Shown: in pieces, positions 1-5,532 of the stretch
Layout: each line of letters begins with the position of its first letter
How positions within the stretch are numbered: position 1 is the first letter of the stretch
DNA from: Gemmatimonadales bacterium
Lineage (GTDB): Bacteria; Gemmatimonadota; Gemmatimonadetes; Gemmatimonadales; GWC2-71-9
Length of the DNA: 5,532 nucleotides
Reading direction: 5' to 3'
Assembly: GCA_004525055.1 (NCBI GenBank)
Contig: SPDF01000133.1
Span: 1 to 5,532, forward strand
Made by a program: the position numbers and the translations under genes
Notes under the pieces: generated by a model
Told to the model about the DNA's origin: nothing
The model's database searches: none
What the model saw: the letters and a program-made list of their open reading frames with translations, nothing else

Positions 1-62
1 AGCGCTGACAGCATCGGCGCCCGCCGGAACGACCGGAGCGTCTCGCGGGTGAGGAGACTCAT
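1..62 (-). CDS. ftsX: FtsX, N-terminal fragment (cut by window edge)
   Basis: The first 20 codons of a gene that continues past base 1. ATG is at 62-60 and overlaps the FtsE stop TGA (61-59) in an ATGA junction. The readable N-terminus is MSLLTRETLRSFRRAPMLSA. It has the short basic, amphipathic cytoplasmic start (RETLRSFRRAP) that precedes the first membrane helix in FtsX proteins. FtsX is the membrane subunit of the FtsEX complex, which uses FtsE ATPase activity to control peptidoglycan hydrolases at the division site. A purine-rich GAGGGGG just upstream, inside the end of ftsE, can act as ribosome binding site. The identification rests on this short peptide plus its position directly after ftsE; the membrane segments lie outside the window. 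Confidence 0.85.
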   Translation of the reverse strand, partial: MSLLTRETLRSFRRAPMLSA

Positions 63-751
63 GAGACCCCCTCGGTGGCGATGCGTTCTTCGGCGCTGTC
101 GAAGACCAGCGAGCCTTCCCGCAACTCGAGCACGCGATACTGCGTCTGGCGCACCAGGGCGAGGTCGTGCGTCGCCATCGCCACGCAGGTGCCACCGGTA
201 TTGATGTCACGCAGCAGCTGGAAGACGCCGCGCGAGGAGCGCTCATCGAGATTGCCGGTGGGTTCGTCGGCCAGGAGAATCGGCGGGTCGTTGACCAGTG
301 CGCGCGCGATCGCGATCCGCTGCTGCTCGCCGCCGGACAGTTCAGTGGGGTAGGCGCGCCCGCGCGAGGCCAGCCCCACCTGCGTCAGGACCCGGTGCAC
401 TCGCGTCGGAATCGTGTCCGGCCGGGCGCCGGTAACCTCCAGCGCAAACGCGACATTCTCCTCGGCCGTCCGGTCCTGCAGCAACCGGAAGTCCTGGAAG
501 ACGATCCCCAGGCGACGCCGAAGCTTGGGCACCTCGCGCGCCGACAACTCTCCGATGTTGAATCCGGAGACGCGGAGTTCGCCGTGGGTCGGTCGCTGGT
601 CGGCAGAGATGAGTTTGAGGATGGTGGACTTGCCGGCGCCGGAATGCCCGGTCAAAAAGACGAACTCCCCCTTCGCGATGCGGAAGGAGAGGTCCTTTAC
701 GGCCATGCCGCCACGCGGATAGGCCATCGATACCTGCGTAAAACGAATCAC
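59..751 (-). CDS. ftsE: Cell-division ATP-binding protein FtsE
   Basis: A 230-residue ABC-transporter ATPase, close to the usual FtsE length of about 220-230. All nucleotide-binding motifs are present: Walker A GHSGAGKS (residues 35-42), Q-loop VFQDFRLL (Q86 in residues 84-91), signature LSGGE (138-142), Walker B ILLADEPT with D162/E163, and the switch histidine H195 in ATHD. The start IRFTQVSMAYPRGG is typical of FtsE. It would sit on the inner face of the membrane bound to FtsX and couple ATP hydrolysis to activation of septal murein hydrolases. The start is GTG at 751, since no other start fits upstream; it lies 13 bases after the transsulfuration gene's stop and has no well-spaced Shine-Dalgarno sequence. 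The stop overlaps the ftsX ATG. Generic LolD/MacB-type ATPases look similar, but the FtsX N-terminus immediately downstream settles the choice. Confidence 0.95.
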   Translation of the reverse strand: MIRFTQVSMAYPRGGMAVKDLSFRIAKGEFVFLTGHSGAGKSTILKLISADQRPTHGELRVSGFNIGELSAREVPKLRRRLGIVFQDFRLLQDRTAEENVAFALEVTGARPDTIPTRVHRVLTQVGLASRGRAYPTELSGGEQQRIAIARALVNDPPILLADEPTGNLDERSSRGVFQLLRDINTGGTCVAMATHDLALVRQTQYRVLELREGSLVFDSAEERIATEGVS

Positions 752-764
752 GGCTGGAAGATAA

Positions 765-1919
765 CTACCTCCCCAACGCCTGCTCCAGATCCCCGATGAT
801 ATCCGCGGCGTCCTCGATGCCGCAGCTCAGCCGGAGGAAGCCGTCGGGGATTCCGATCCGGGCCCGGTCCTCGGGAGTCAGCCCCTTGTGCGAGGTCAGC
901 CGGGGCTCGGAAATCAGGCTTTCCACTCCCGCAAGGCTCGGTGCGTGGGCGATCAGCATCAGCTTCTTCAGAAACTGCTCCGACGCGCGGCCACCACCCT
1001 GAAGCTCGAGCCCCACCATGCCACCGAATCCGTGGAGCGTCTCGCTGGCGTAGGCGTGGTCGGGGTGCGTCGGCAGGCCGGGGTAGTGGACGGCGGCGAA
1101 TTCGGGTTGTGCCGCCGCCCACTCCGCCACCGCCATCCCGTTGGCGTTGTGCCGGTCCATGCGGACCGCCAGCGTCCGGAGCCCGCGATCGACCAGCCAC
1201 GCGGCGTGGGGGTCGATCGACTGGCCCCAGATCCGCATCAGCCGCGTCACTTCCTCAATGAACGAAGCCGATCCTGCCACCGCCCCGGCGATGACGTCGC
1301 TATGGCCGTTCAGGTACTTCGTGGCGCTGCTGATGACGACGTCGGCCCCATGCTCGATGGGCCGCAGATTGATGGGGCTCGCGAACGTCCCGTCGACCAG
1401 CAGGGCCAGGCCGAATTCCTTGGTAACCTGTGCGATCGGCGCGAGGTCGATGACGCGGAGCGTCGGGTTGGTGGGCGTCTCGACGAAGATGGCGCGCGTC
1501 GACTTGCGCACCGACTTCCGCCACAGGCGATGCTGGGTCGGGTCGACGTAGGACACTTCGATCCCGAACCGGCCGAGCTCATCGTCGAAGAGGCGCCGAG
1601 TGCCGCCATAGATCCATTCGCTGGCGAGGAGGTGGTCGCCCGGCCGCAACACTGCCAGATGGGCCAGTGCCGTGGCGCCCATCCCGCTGGACAGGAAGAC
1701 CGCGGCTTCCGCCCCCTCGAGCAGCGCGTACTTCCGTGCGAGGTCCACCTGGTTCGGGTTGTTGCCGTACCGGGTGTACAGGACCTCCTCGCTGGAACCC
1801 ACCGGATTCACGAAGGTGGTGCTCTGGAACACAGGGCTGACCACGGGGGTCCAGTCGGCGCGCCGGTGAGGAATGCCGTGAATCGAGAGTGTCGAGGGTC
1901 CGGGCCGGCGTGGCGTCAT
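765..1919 (-). CDS. PLP-dependent transsulfuration enzyme (cystathionine gamma-synthase/lyase family)
   Basis: A 384-residue fold-type I PLP enzyme of the Cys/Met metabolism family, at full family length. Key residues are visible: Y48 and R50 in YTRYGNNPNQ (cofactor phosphate, given to the neighbouring subunit), SSGMGATA (77-84), Y104 in YGGT (stacks on the PLP ring), ETPTNPT (147-153), D176 in DGTFASP (pyridine nitrogen), the Schiff-base lysine K201 in SSATKYLNGHSD, and R363 (substrate carboxylate). Family members act as cytosolic tetramers in methionine or cysteine metabolism: cystathionine gamma-synthase, gamma-lyase, O-acyl-homoserine sulfhydrylase or methionine gamma-lyase. Sequence alone does not decide which. 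The APS at 326-328, before LAGVESLI, resembles plant-type cystathionine gamma-synthases more than the ES of E. coli MetB. The start ATG at 1919-1917 overlaps the preceding stop, and the family motif STLSIHG follows at residue 9. The open frame extends further upstream, but that part is low-complexity read-through. No Shine-Dalgarno is present, so translation probably depends on coupling. Confidence 0.93.
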   Translation of the reverse strand: MTPRRPGPSTLSIHGIPHRRADWTPVVSPVFQSTTFVNPVGSSEEVLYTRYGNNPNQVDLARKYALLEGAEAAVFLSSGMGATALAHLAVLRPGDHLLASEWIYGGTRRLFDDELGRFGIEVSYVDPTQHRLWRKSVRKSTRAIFVETPTNPTLRVIDLAPIAQVTKEFGLALLVDGTFASPINLRPIEHGADVVISSATKYLNGHSDVIAGAVAGSASFIEEVTRLMRIWGQSIDPHAAWLVDRGLRTLAVRMDRHNANGMAVAEWAAAQPEFAAVHYPGLPTHPDHAYASETLHGFGGMVGLELQGGGRASEQFLKKLMLIAHAPSLAGVESLISEPRLTSHKGLTPEDRARIGIPDGFLRLSCGIEDAADIIGDLEQALGR

Positions 1920-2455
1920 TGGGAGAGGGGGTGGAAGGTGCCCGCCTCGGCGCGGAGCAGCCGCAGGAGGGAAAGGGTCAGCAGGGCGTCGGCTGCCCGC
2001 TCGATCGTCCAGCCCAGGCTCTCGGCGATGCTCCCGGCATCGCCAGGCCCCGACCAAAACACGCAGCGAAACACCCGCTGCAGTTCCGGCGTCACACGGC
2101 CGAGCAGCATGGGCGGTTCGCCGGGTCCGGCCACCACCGCGATCGCGAGCGCGTGGTTGTTCAGGACGTGGTCGATCGCCTCGGCGTGATCCTCCCGCGT
2201 GCCGAGCAGCATCACGTATTGCTCGGTTCCGGGATCGGCGTCGAGCAGGAGCTTCGCGACGATTTCATCGGCGCAGCTGAAATCGAGCAACCCGACCTCG
2301 GTGAAGTCGAGCATGGTGGTCGGCGCCTCGGAGCCGGCGATGGCCCTCTGGATCCAGCCGCGCACGGCAGCGCCGGTGGGGCGGGTGACGAGGTCCCGAT
2401 AGGGAGTGGAGACCGTCTCCTTGAGGACGCGGCCGAGGGGGATCATCTGGATCAT
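1916..2455 (-). CDS. Small regulator: STAS-like (DUF4325-like) domain plus probable winged-helix domain
   Basis: A 179-residue soluble protein without signal peptide or membrane segment. Residues about 15-110 look like a STAS-like domain of the DUF4325 type: the strand-and-turn TMLDFTEVGLLDFSCADEI (47-65) matches the hydrophobic strand followed by the D-x-S turn. There S60 sits where anti-anti-sigma factors carry the serine phosphorylated by their partner kinase (C61 replaces the usual glycine). Residues about 120-179 form an alpha-helical segment with IAESLGWTIERAADALLTL followed by LLRLLRAEAGTFHPL, the rhythm of a winged helix-turn-helix and its wing. The start ATG at 2455-2453 overlaps the stop of the HATPase gene and is preceded by a strong GGAAGGAGG at 6-base spacing, so an upstream in-frame start at 2605 is rejected. 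I infer that it is the partner or output of the ATP-binding protein encoded just before it. The domain calls are by eye; no specific function is recognised. Confidence 0.7.
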   Translation of the reverse strand: MIQMIPLGRVLKETVSTPYRDLVTRPTGAAVRGWIQRAIAGSEAPTTMLDFTEVGLLDFSCADEIVAKLLLDADPGTEQYVMLLGTREDHAEAIDHVLNNHALAIAVVAGPGEPPMLLGRVTPELQRVFRCVFWSGPGDAGSIAESLGWTIERAADALLTLSLLRLLRAEAGTFHPLSQ

Positions 2456-3354
2456 CGGGCGCCTCCTTCCTGGGCCGGGATGACCACCTGCACTTGGGAG
2501 CCGGGGAAGAACGGCAAGTTCTCCGCGAGGGGAACGTCGTCGTCCCACTTTGGCACGATCGAGAGCCTCGCCGTGCCGCTCCGGATGGAAATCTTCCCAT
2601 CCCACCGGCTGAGATACCGCTTGATCCCCGCGAGGCCCTGGCCCCGGCCCGGATCTCTGAACCGGCTCACGCCCTGAATCAGCGCCGCCTCGAGCGCGGC
2701 GGCGTCGCCCCAGCGGTCGCCAAACCGCTTCGCCTGCGTGGCTTCCAGCGACCTGCGGAAACCGAGCCCCGCGTCGCTCACGGCGATGACGATGACGCGA
2801 CGTCCGAGGCGCTTCCGGAAATTATACAGGTGGACGGCAACCCACCCGGAGGTGCCGGCGTGTTCTACAATATTCTGACATGCCTCCGAAAGCGCCATCG
2901 CGAATCCCATCGTGGCTTTCGCCTCGAGCCCGAGCTCGTCGCTGAGCATGCGGGCTGCCCGCTCCTGGATCCGACCAACCACCTGGTGCACATCTTCCGA
3001 GGCCCCCACCGCCGTGATGTCCAGCAGGTGATCCGAGTCTTCGCTGGCAGGCACCCGGGGCACCTTCCCGTGAATCTCGAAAAGGTCGGCCGCGTGCTTG
3101 AAGAATCCCGTCTTGGCCCAGTACCGGCGGACCTCGTCGCTGGCGGGCACCGTGAAGAGGGGCTTCTCCCGGTGGGCCTCGCGCAGCGCCTGGGCGGCGG
3201 TCAGCATACCGATCAGCCCGTAGGGCGAGGCCCACGTCGCGGCGCGGGCATCGAAGAGCATCCGCTCCTCGGGGGGCCACGCCCCAAACCCCTGCGCAAA
3301 AAGGTCGAAGGACTTGTCGTCGAAGTAGGCTGGGACCTCAGCGATGCGCGTCAT
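2452..3354 (-). CDS. ATP-binding protein: STAS-like N-terminus plus GHKL/HATPase domain (anti-sigma regulatory type)
   Basis: A 300-residue soluble protein. The C-terminal part (about 135-295) carries the Bergerat ATP-fold motifs: N-box SEACQNIVEHA (E157, N161, H165), G1 box D194-AGLGF, and G2 box DPGRGQGLAGIKRYL with GRGQGL at 236-241. This is the HATPase_c_2 arrangement of RsbW/SpoIIAB-type serine kinases and related anti-sigma proteins. It has no phospho-acceptor histidine domain, so it is not an ordinary sensor kinase. Residues about 20-110 (LFDARAATWASPYGLIGML, later RRYWAKTGFFKHA) look like a degenerate STAS domain, a known N-terminal companion of such ATPases. It overlaps both neighbours by 4 bases: its ATG (3354-3352) sits on the PfkB-kinase stop and its stop sits on the ATG of the STAS/winged-helix gene, so the two are probably made together and act together. 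The upstream extension to 3603 is arginine-rich out-of-frame shadow of the kinase gene. The natural target is unknown. Confidence 0.85.
   Translation of the reverse strand: MTRIAEVPAYFDDKSFDLFAQGFGAWPPEERMLFDARAATWASPYGLIGMLTAAQALREAHREKPLFTVPASDEVRRYWAKTGFFKHAADLFEIHGKVPRVPASEDSDHLLDITAVGASEDVHQVVGRIQERAARMLSDELGLEAKATMGFAMALSEACQNIVEHAGTSGWVAVHLYNFRKRLGRRVIVIAVSDAGLGFRRSLEATQAKRFGDRWGDAAALEAALIQGVSRFRDPGRGQGLAGIKRYLSRWDGKISIRSGTARLSIVPKWDDDVPLAENLPFFPGSQVQVVIPAQEGGAR
2462..2470 (-). promoter_or_regulatory. Strong Shine-Dalgarno sequence for the STAS/winged-helix gene
   Basis: On the minus strand GGAAGGAGG ends 6 bases before the ATG at 2455. It is the best ribosome binding site in the window and lies inside the last codons of the HATPase gene. 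It fixes the start of the 179-residue protein and suggests that this gene is translated at least as well as its partner. Confidence 0.75.
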
Positions 3355-4301
3355 GGCCCCACCAGTTCCCCACGCAGGTGACGAACCAGCCCTCCCGCGC
3401 CCCGGTAGGCGGCGTTGCGAGCAGCGAGGAGGTTCGCCTCCCGAATCGCATCTGGCACCGGCACCCCGGCGAGCAGGCGAGCGGCACACGCCGCCCCGAA
3501 CACATCGCCACATCCGGTCGGATCGAGGGCATCGACCACCGGGGCGGCGACCAGCGCCGTCCGGACCGGTTGCCCGGCAGCCCCGGACTCGTCGCGATTC
3601 CAACCATCGAAGCCGGGCGCCGCAACGTAGGCCGTGCCGCGTGACCCGAGCGTCACCAGCAACAGGGACACTCCCGCGCCGAGCGCCGCGGCGGAGAGTC
3701 CCAGCGGGTCAGGCGAGAGCTGGTGCATTTCTTCCTCGTTGACCTGGATCGCGTCGAAGCAGCCGAACCAGGAGGGCGCGTTCGGCAACGGTTGGAGCGT
3801 CCGCATGCCGTCGCGCTGCATCCCGAGGAAGAGGCTGTGGAGATCCGCATAGATGGGGCCTCGGAAGCCCTGCCGCAATGCCTGGGCGGTCCCGAGGCAC
3901 ATCTCGAACCCGGAAATGAAGTTGATATATAGTGCGTCGAGGTCGGCCACGAGGGGACCGAGCTCCGGCCAGGTCCAGCCCGGCACGCCACCCTGCATTC
4001 TCTCACAGCGGCGCTCCGCCGACTGGTACCGCAACACCACCCGATTGTTGGGTGCCGGTACCTCGATGAACCGCGCCCCGGGTGCCAGCCGTGAGAGGTC
4101 GCGGAGGAACGTGCCCGCCTGCGGGGCGAGGTCCCGCCCGACGCGGATCAGCGGAACGATCTCCCAGTCCTCATCCAGCGCGGTGTCCATGCCCGACAGC
4201 GCGTAGGCGATGCCGCCCCATTCCTCGGTCGGTGGCCCGACCGGGTCCCGTCCGTGGATGACATCCCACACCATCGTCCCGATCACGCCAACGCGCCGCA
4301 T
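3351..4301 (-). CDS. PfkB/ribokinase-family carbohydrate kinase, substrate unknown
   Basis: A 316-residue cytosolic kinase, normal length for the family. The C-terminal family signature is intact: DPTGCGDVFGAACAARLL (from 260) supplies the anion hole and the catalytic base D266. N188-EE-E191 is the family N-x-x-E motif that organises magnesium and phosphate, and VTLGSRGT (216-223) is the nucleotide-site strand and turn. The N-terminus is less typical: D13 in WDVIHG and G29-G30 match the substrate aspartate and the first glycine pair, but the asparagine usually following the glycines is not evident and an acidic stretch (TALDEDWE) follows. Members phosphorylate sugars, sugar phosphates or nucleosides; ribokinase, fructokinase, phosphofructokinase or heptose kinase cannot be distinguished here. 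ATG at 4301 lies 2 bases after the ROK stop; an in-frame GTG at 4307, overlapping that stop as GTGA, is a possible start adding two residues. The stop overlaps the HATPase ATG. Confidence 0.88.
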   Translation of the reverse strand: MRRVGVIGTMVWDVIHGRDPVGPPTEEWGGIAYALSGMDTALDEDWEIVPLIRVGRDLAPQAGTFLRDLSRLAPGARFIEVPAPNNRVVLRYQSAERRCERMQGGVPGWTWPELGPLVADLDALYINFISGFEMCLGTAQALRQGFRGPIYADLHSLFLGMQRDGMRTLQPLPNAPSWFGCFDAIQVNEEEMHQLSPDPLGLSAAALGAGVSLLLVTLGSRGTAYVAAPGFDGWNRDESGAAGQPVRTALVAAPVVDALDPTGCGDVFGAACAARLLAGVPVPDAIREANLLAARNAAYRGAGGLVRHLRGELVGP

Positions 4302-4303
4302 GG

Positions 4304-5275
4304 TCACCCAGCCCGGGTGTCGAGAAACGACCGGGCCGCGCCGTAGACACCGGCGGAACCTGTGAGCGCCCCAGGCACGATCCGGCACACTTCCACCGCG
4401 GGACGGAACGCGCGGCGGGTCACCTCGCGTCGCAGTGGGGCAAAGAGGCTCTCGCCCGCAAGGGTGACACCGCCGCAGACCACCACCACCTCGGGGTTGA
4501 AGACGTTCACCAGGTTGGCGATGGCCGCGCCGAGGATCCGTGCGGTGTCCTGGACCACTTCCCGGGCCAGGCTGTCGCCGGCTTCGGCCGCCTCGTACAC
4601 CACCTGCGCGGTGATCGACAGCGGGTCGGCGTCCATCAGCAGCTGCAGGGAGCTCTCGGCGCCCCGCTCAACGGCCTCCATGGCACGTCGCGCGATGGCG
4701 GGGCCCGAGGCGTACGCTTCGAGACAGCCGTAGTTGCCGCACGCGCAGAGGCGGCCGTTTATCTCAATGGTCGTATGGCCGATTTCGCCGGCACAGTCCG
4801 AGGCACCGTGATACAACTGGCCGTTGAGGATGATCCCCCCGCCGATGCCGGTGCCGATCGTAATGCCGATGGCCTGGTTCGTCCCGCGGGCGGCCCCGCG
4901 CCAGTGTTCACCGAGCACGGCGCAGTTCGCGTCGTTGTCGAGGGAGGCGGGGAGGTCCAGGCCCTTCGACACGCGATCACGAAGCGGGAAGTCCACCCAG
5001 CCGAGGTTCGGGGTCAGGAGGACGATGCCCTGCCGCGTGTCGAGGGGACCCGGCGCGCCAACGCCCACACCAGACACCGTGGTGCCGGGCACCGCGACGG
5101 CGAGGGCGTCCATCGACCGGCGCGCCAGGTCCAGGATGCGGGCCACGACGCCGTCGGCGCCCTCCGCCGCCCGGGTGGGCTCGGTCAACAAGCCCTCCAT
5201 GCGCATGCCGTCGCTGGCCACGCATCCAGTGACGAGATTGGTCCCGCCGACGTCGATGCCGAGGATGTATTCCAC
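4304..5275 (-). CDS. ROK-family sugar kinase, glucokinase-like
   Basis: A 323-residue ROK protein of kinase type, with no N-terminal helix-turn-helix, so not a ROK repressor. Motifs in order: DVGGTN (8-13, ATP phosphate loop), GAPGPLD (73-79), DNDAN with catalytic base D115, IGTGIGGGI (140-148), EIGH (E164, H167, sugar and zinc ligands), the ROK zinc motif C177-A-C-G-N-Y-G-C-L-E186 (C177, C179, C184), and the adenine-site CGGV (267-270). Known ROK kinases with this full set phosphorylate glucose, fructose, mannose or N-acetylhexosamines with ATP; glucokinase is the likeliest call. The start is GTG at 5275, one base after the glycosyltransferase stop, and the phosphate loop sits at the expected distance from it. 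There is no clear Shine-Dalgarno, which suggests translation coupled to the upstream gene. The next kinase gene follows after 2 bases. Confidence 0.93.
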   Translation of the reverse strand: MEYILGIDVGGTNLVTGCVASDGMRMEGLLTEPTRAAEGADGVVARILDLARRSMDALAVAVPGTTVSGVGVGAPGPLDTRQGIVLLTPNLGWVDFPLRDRVSKGLDLPASLDNDANCAVLGEHWRGAARGTNQAIGITIGTGIGGGIILNGQLYHGASDCAGEIGHTTIEINGRLCACGNYGCLEAYASGPAIARRAMEAVERGAESSLQLLMDADPLSITAQVVYEAAEAGDSLAREVVQDTARILGAAIANLVNVFNPEVVVVCGGVTLAGESLFAPLRREVTRRAFRPAVEVCRIVPGALTGSAGVYGAARSFLDTRAG

Positions 5276-5276
5276 G

Positions 5277-5532
5277 TCAGTGCGCCACGGCGAGCGGAAG
5301 AGATGCCACGGCGGCCAGCACGCGCTCCACGCCGATGTCCTGCATGCAGGCGTGGTGCCCGAACGGGCAGGTGGCCGGGCCGTGCGGCGAACAGGGGCGG
5401 CACCAGAGGCCCTTCTCCTGTATCACGCGGCTGCCCGCGCCGACCGGTCCGAACCCCTGGGAAGGGGTGGTCGGGCCGAAGATCGCCACGACCGGCGTGC
5501 CGACCCCGGTGGCCAGATGAAGCGGCGCCGAG
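5277..5532 (-). CDS. Glycosyltransferase family 9 (heptosyltransferase-like), C-terminal fragment
   Basis: The last 84 codons of a gene whose start lies beyond base 5532. Reading in from the edge, SAPLHLATGVGTPVVAIFGP is the conserved donor-binding segment of GT9 enzymes, followed by TTPSQGFGPVG. These enzymes (WaaF/WaaC type) transfer heptose from ADP-heptose to the lipopolysaccharide core at the inner face of the inner membrane. The tail carries four cysteines and histidines (WCRPCSPHG, then TCPFGHHACM), as many bacterial GT9 proteins do, before a final helix. The stop TGA (5279-5277) is one base before the ROK kinase start, so the two are probably co-transcribed. The missing N-terminus prevents a decision between heptosyltransferase types, or another donor sugar. 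Confidence 0.88.
   Translation of the reverse strand, partial: SAPLHLATGVGTPVVAIFGPTTPSQGFGPVGAGSRVIQEKGLWCRPCSPHGPATCPFGHHACMQDIGVERVLAAVASLPLAVAH

Noticed and set aside
167..799. Plus-strand open frame of 210 codons opposite ftsE
   Set aside because: Antisense to an intact FtsE with all ABC motifs; no independent evidence of coding.
888..2189. Long plus-strand open frame of 433 codons
   Set aside because: It lies opposite the well-supported transsulfuration gene and the regulator, is arginine/glycine/alanine-rich with no recognisable motif, and is the usual antisense shadow in GC-rich coding DNA.
1889..2677. Plus-strand open frame of 262 codons
   Set aside because: Spans three minus-strand genes and shows no motif; a shadow of GC-rich codon usage.
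2821..2826. Perfect TATAAT on the minus strand inside the HATPase gene
   Set aside because: No -35-like element at 16-18 bases upstream, and the bases encode conserved-looking protein sequence (LYNF); probably chance, though an internal start cannot be excluded without transcript mapping.
2494..3381. Plus-strand open frame of 295 codons opposite the HATPase gene
   Set aside because: No family motif and a composition typical of an antisense shadow; the opposite strand carries clear ATP-fold motifs and good start/stop coupling.
3355..3603. N-terminal extension of the HATPase gene to an upstream in-frame start
   Set aside because: The extension overlaps the conserved C-terminus of the PfkB kinase and is arginine/glycine-rich. 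The ATG at 3354 in an ATGA junction matches the pattern at the other junctions. The extensions to 2057, 2605 and 4388 for the other genes are rejected for the same reason.
3924..3932. AT-rich TATATA patch in the PfkB kinase gene
   Set aside because: It encodes LYIN in the core of the kinase and has no partner promoter element.
5339..5350. 12-base perfect palindrome CCTGCATGCAGG
   Set aside because: Lies in the GT9 coding sequence over the conserved ACMQ codons, occurs once, and has no loop or repeat partner suggesting an operator or terminator.

Overview
The window is a gene-dense piece of GC-rich bacterial DNA in which every gene I can support lies on the minus strand, so transcription runs from base 5532 down to base 1. 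Eight genes are packed almost without spacers. Neighbours overlap by 4 bases (ATGA) at four junctions and are separated by 1, 2 or 13 bases at the other three. It reads as one polycistronic unit that enters and leaves the window; I see no promoter, terminator, RNA gene, mobile element, repeat array or CRISPR. The heptosyltransferase-type glycosyltransferase points to a Gram-negative bacterium with lipopolysaccharide. The overall style would fit a group such as Gemmatimonadota, but that placement is a guess.

In transcription order: (1) the C-terminal end of a GT9 heptosyltransferase-like protein (5277-5532, cut by the window edge); (2) a ROK-family sugar kinase, glucokinase-like, with an intact zinc motif (4304-5275); (3) a divergent PfkB/ribokinase-family kinase (3351-4301); (4) a protein with a probable STAS-like N-terminus and a GHKL/HATPase C-terminus of anti-sigma-factor type (2452-3354); (5) a small protein with a STAS-like (DUF4325-like) N-terminus and a probable winged-helix C-terminus (1916-2455); (6) a PLP-dependent transsulfuration enzyme of the cystathionine gamma-synthase/lyase family (765-1919); (7) FtsE, the ATPase of the FtsEX division complex (59-751); (8) the first 20 codons of FtsX (1-62).

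The genes fall into three themes: cell-envelope sugar chemistry (GT9 plus two sugar kinases), a regulatory pair (HATPase and STAS/winged helix), and housekeeping (sulfur amino-acid metabolism and FtsEX). The regulatory pair is the least ordinary part. An ATP-binding anti-sigma-like protein is translationally coupled to a STAS-like protein that appears to carry its own DNA-binding domain, which suggests a partner-switching circuit ending directly in a transcription regulator. This is inference from motifs and gene order; the window holds no direct evidence of function.
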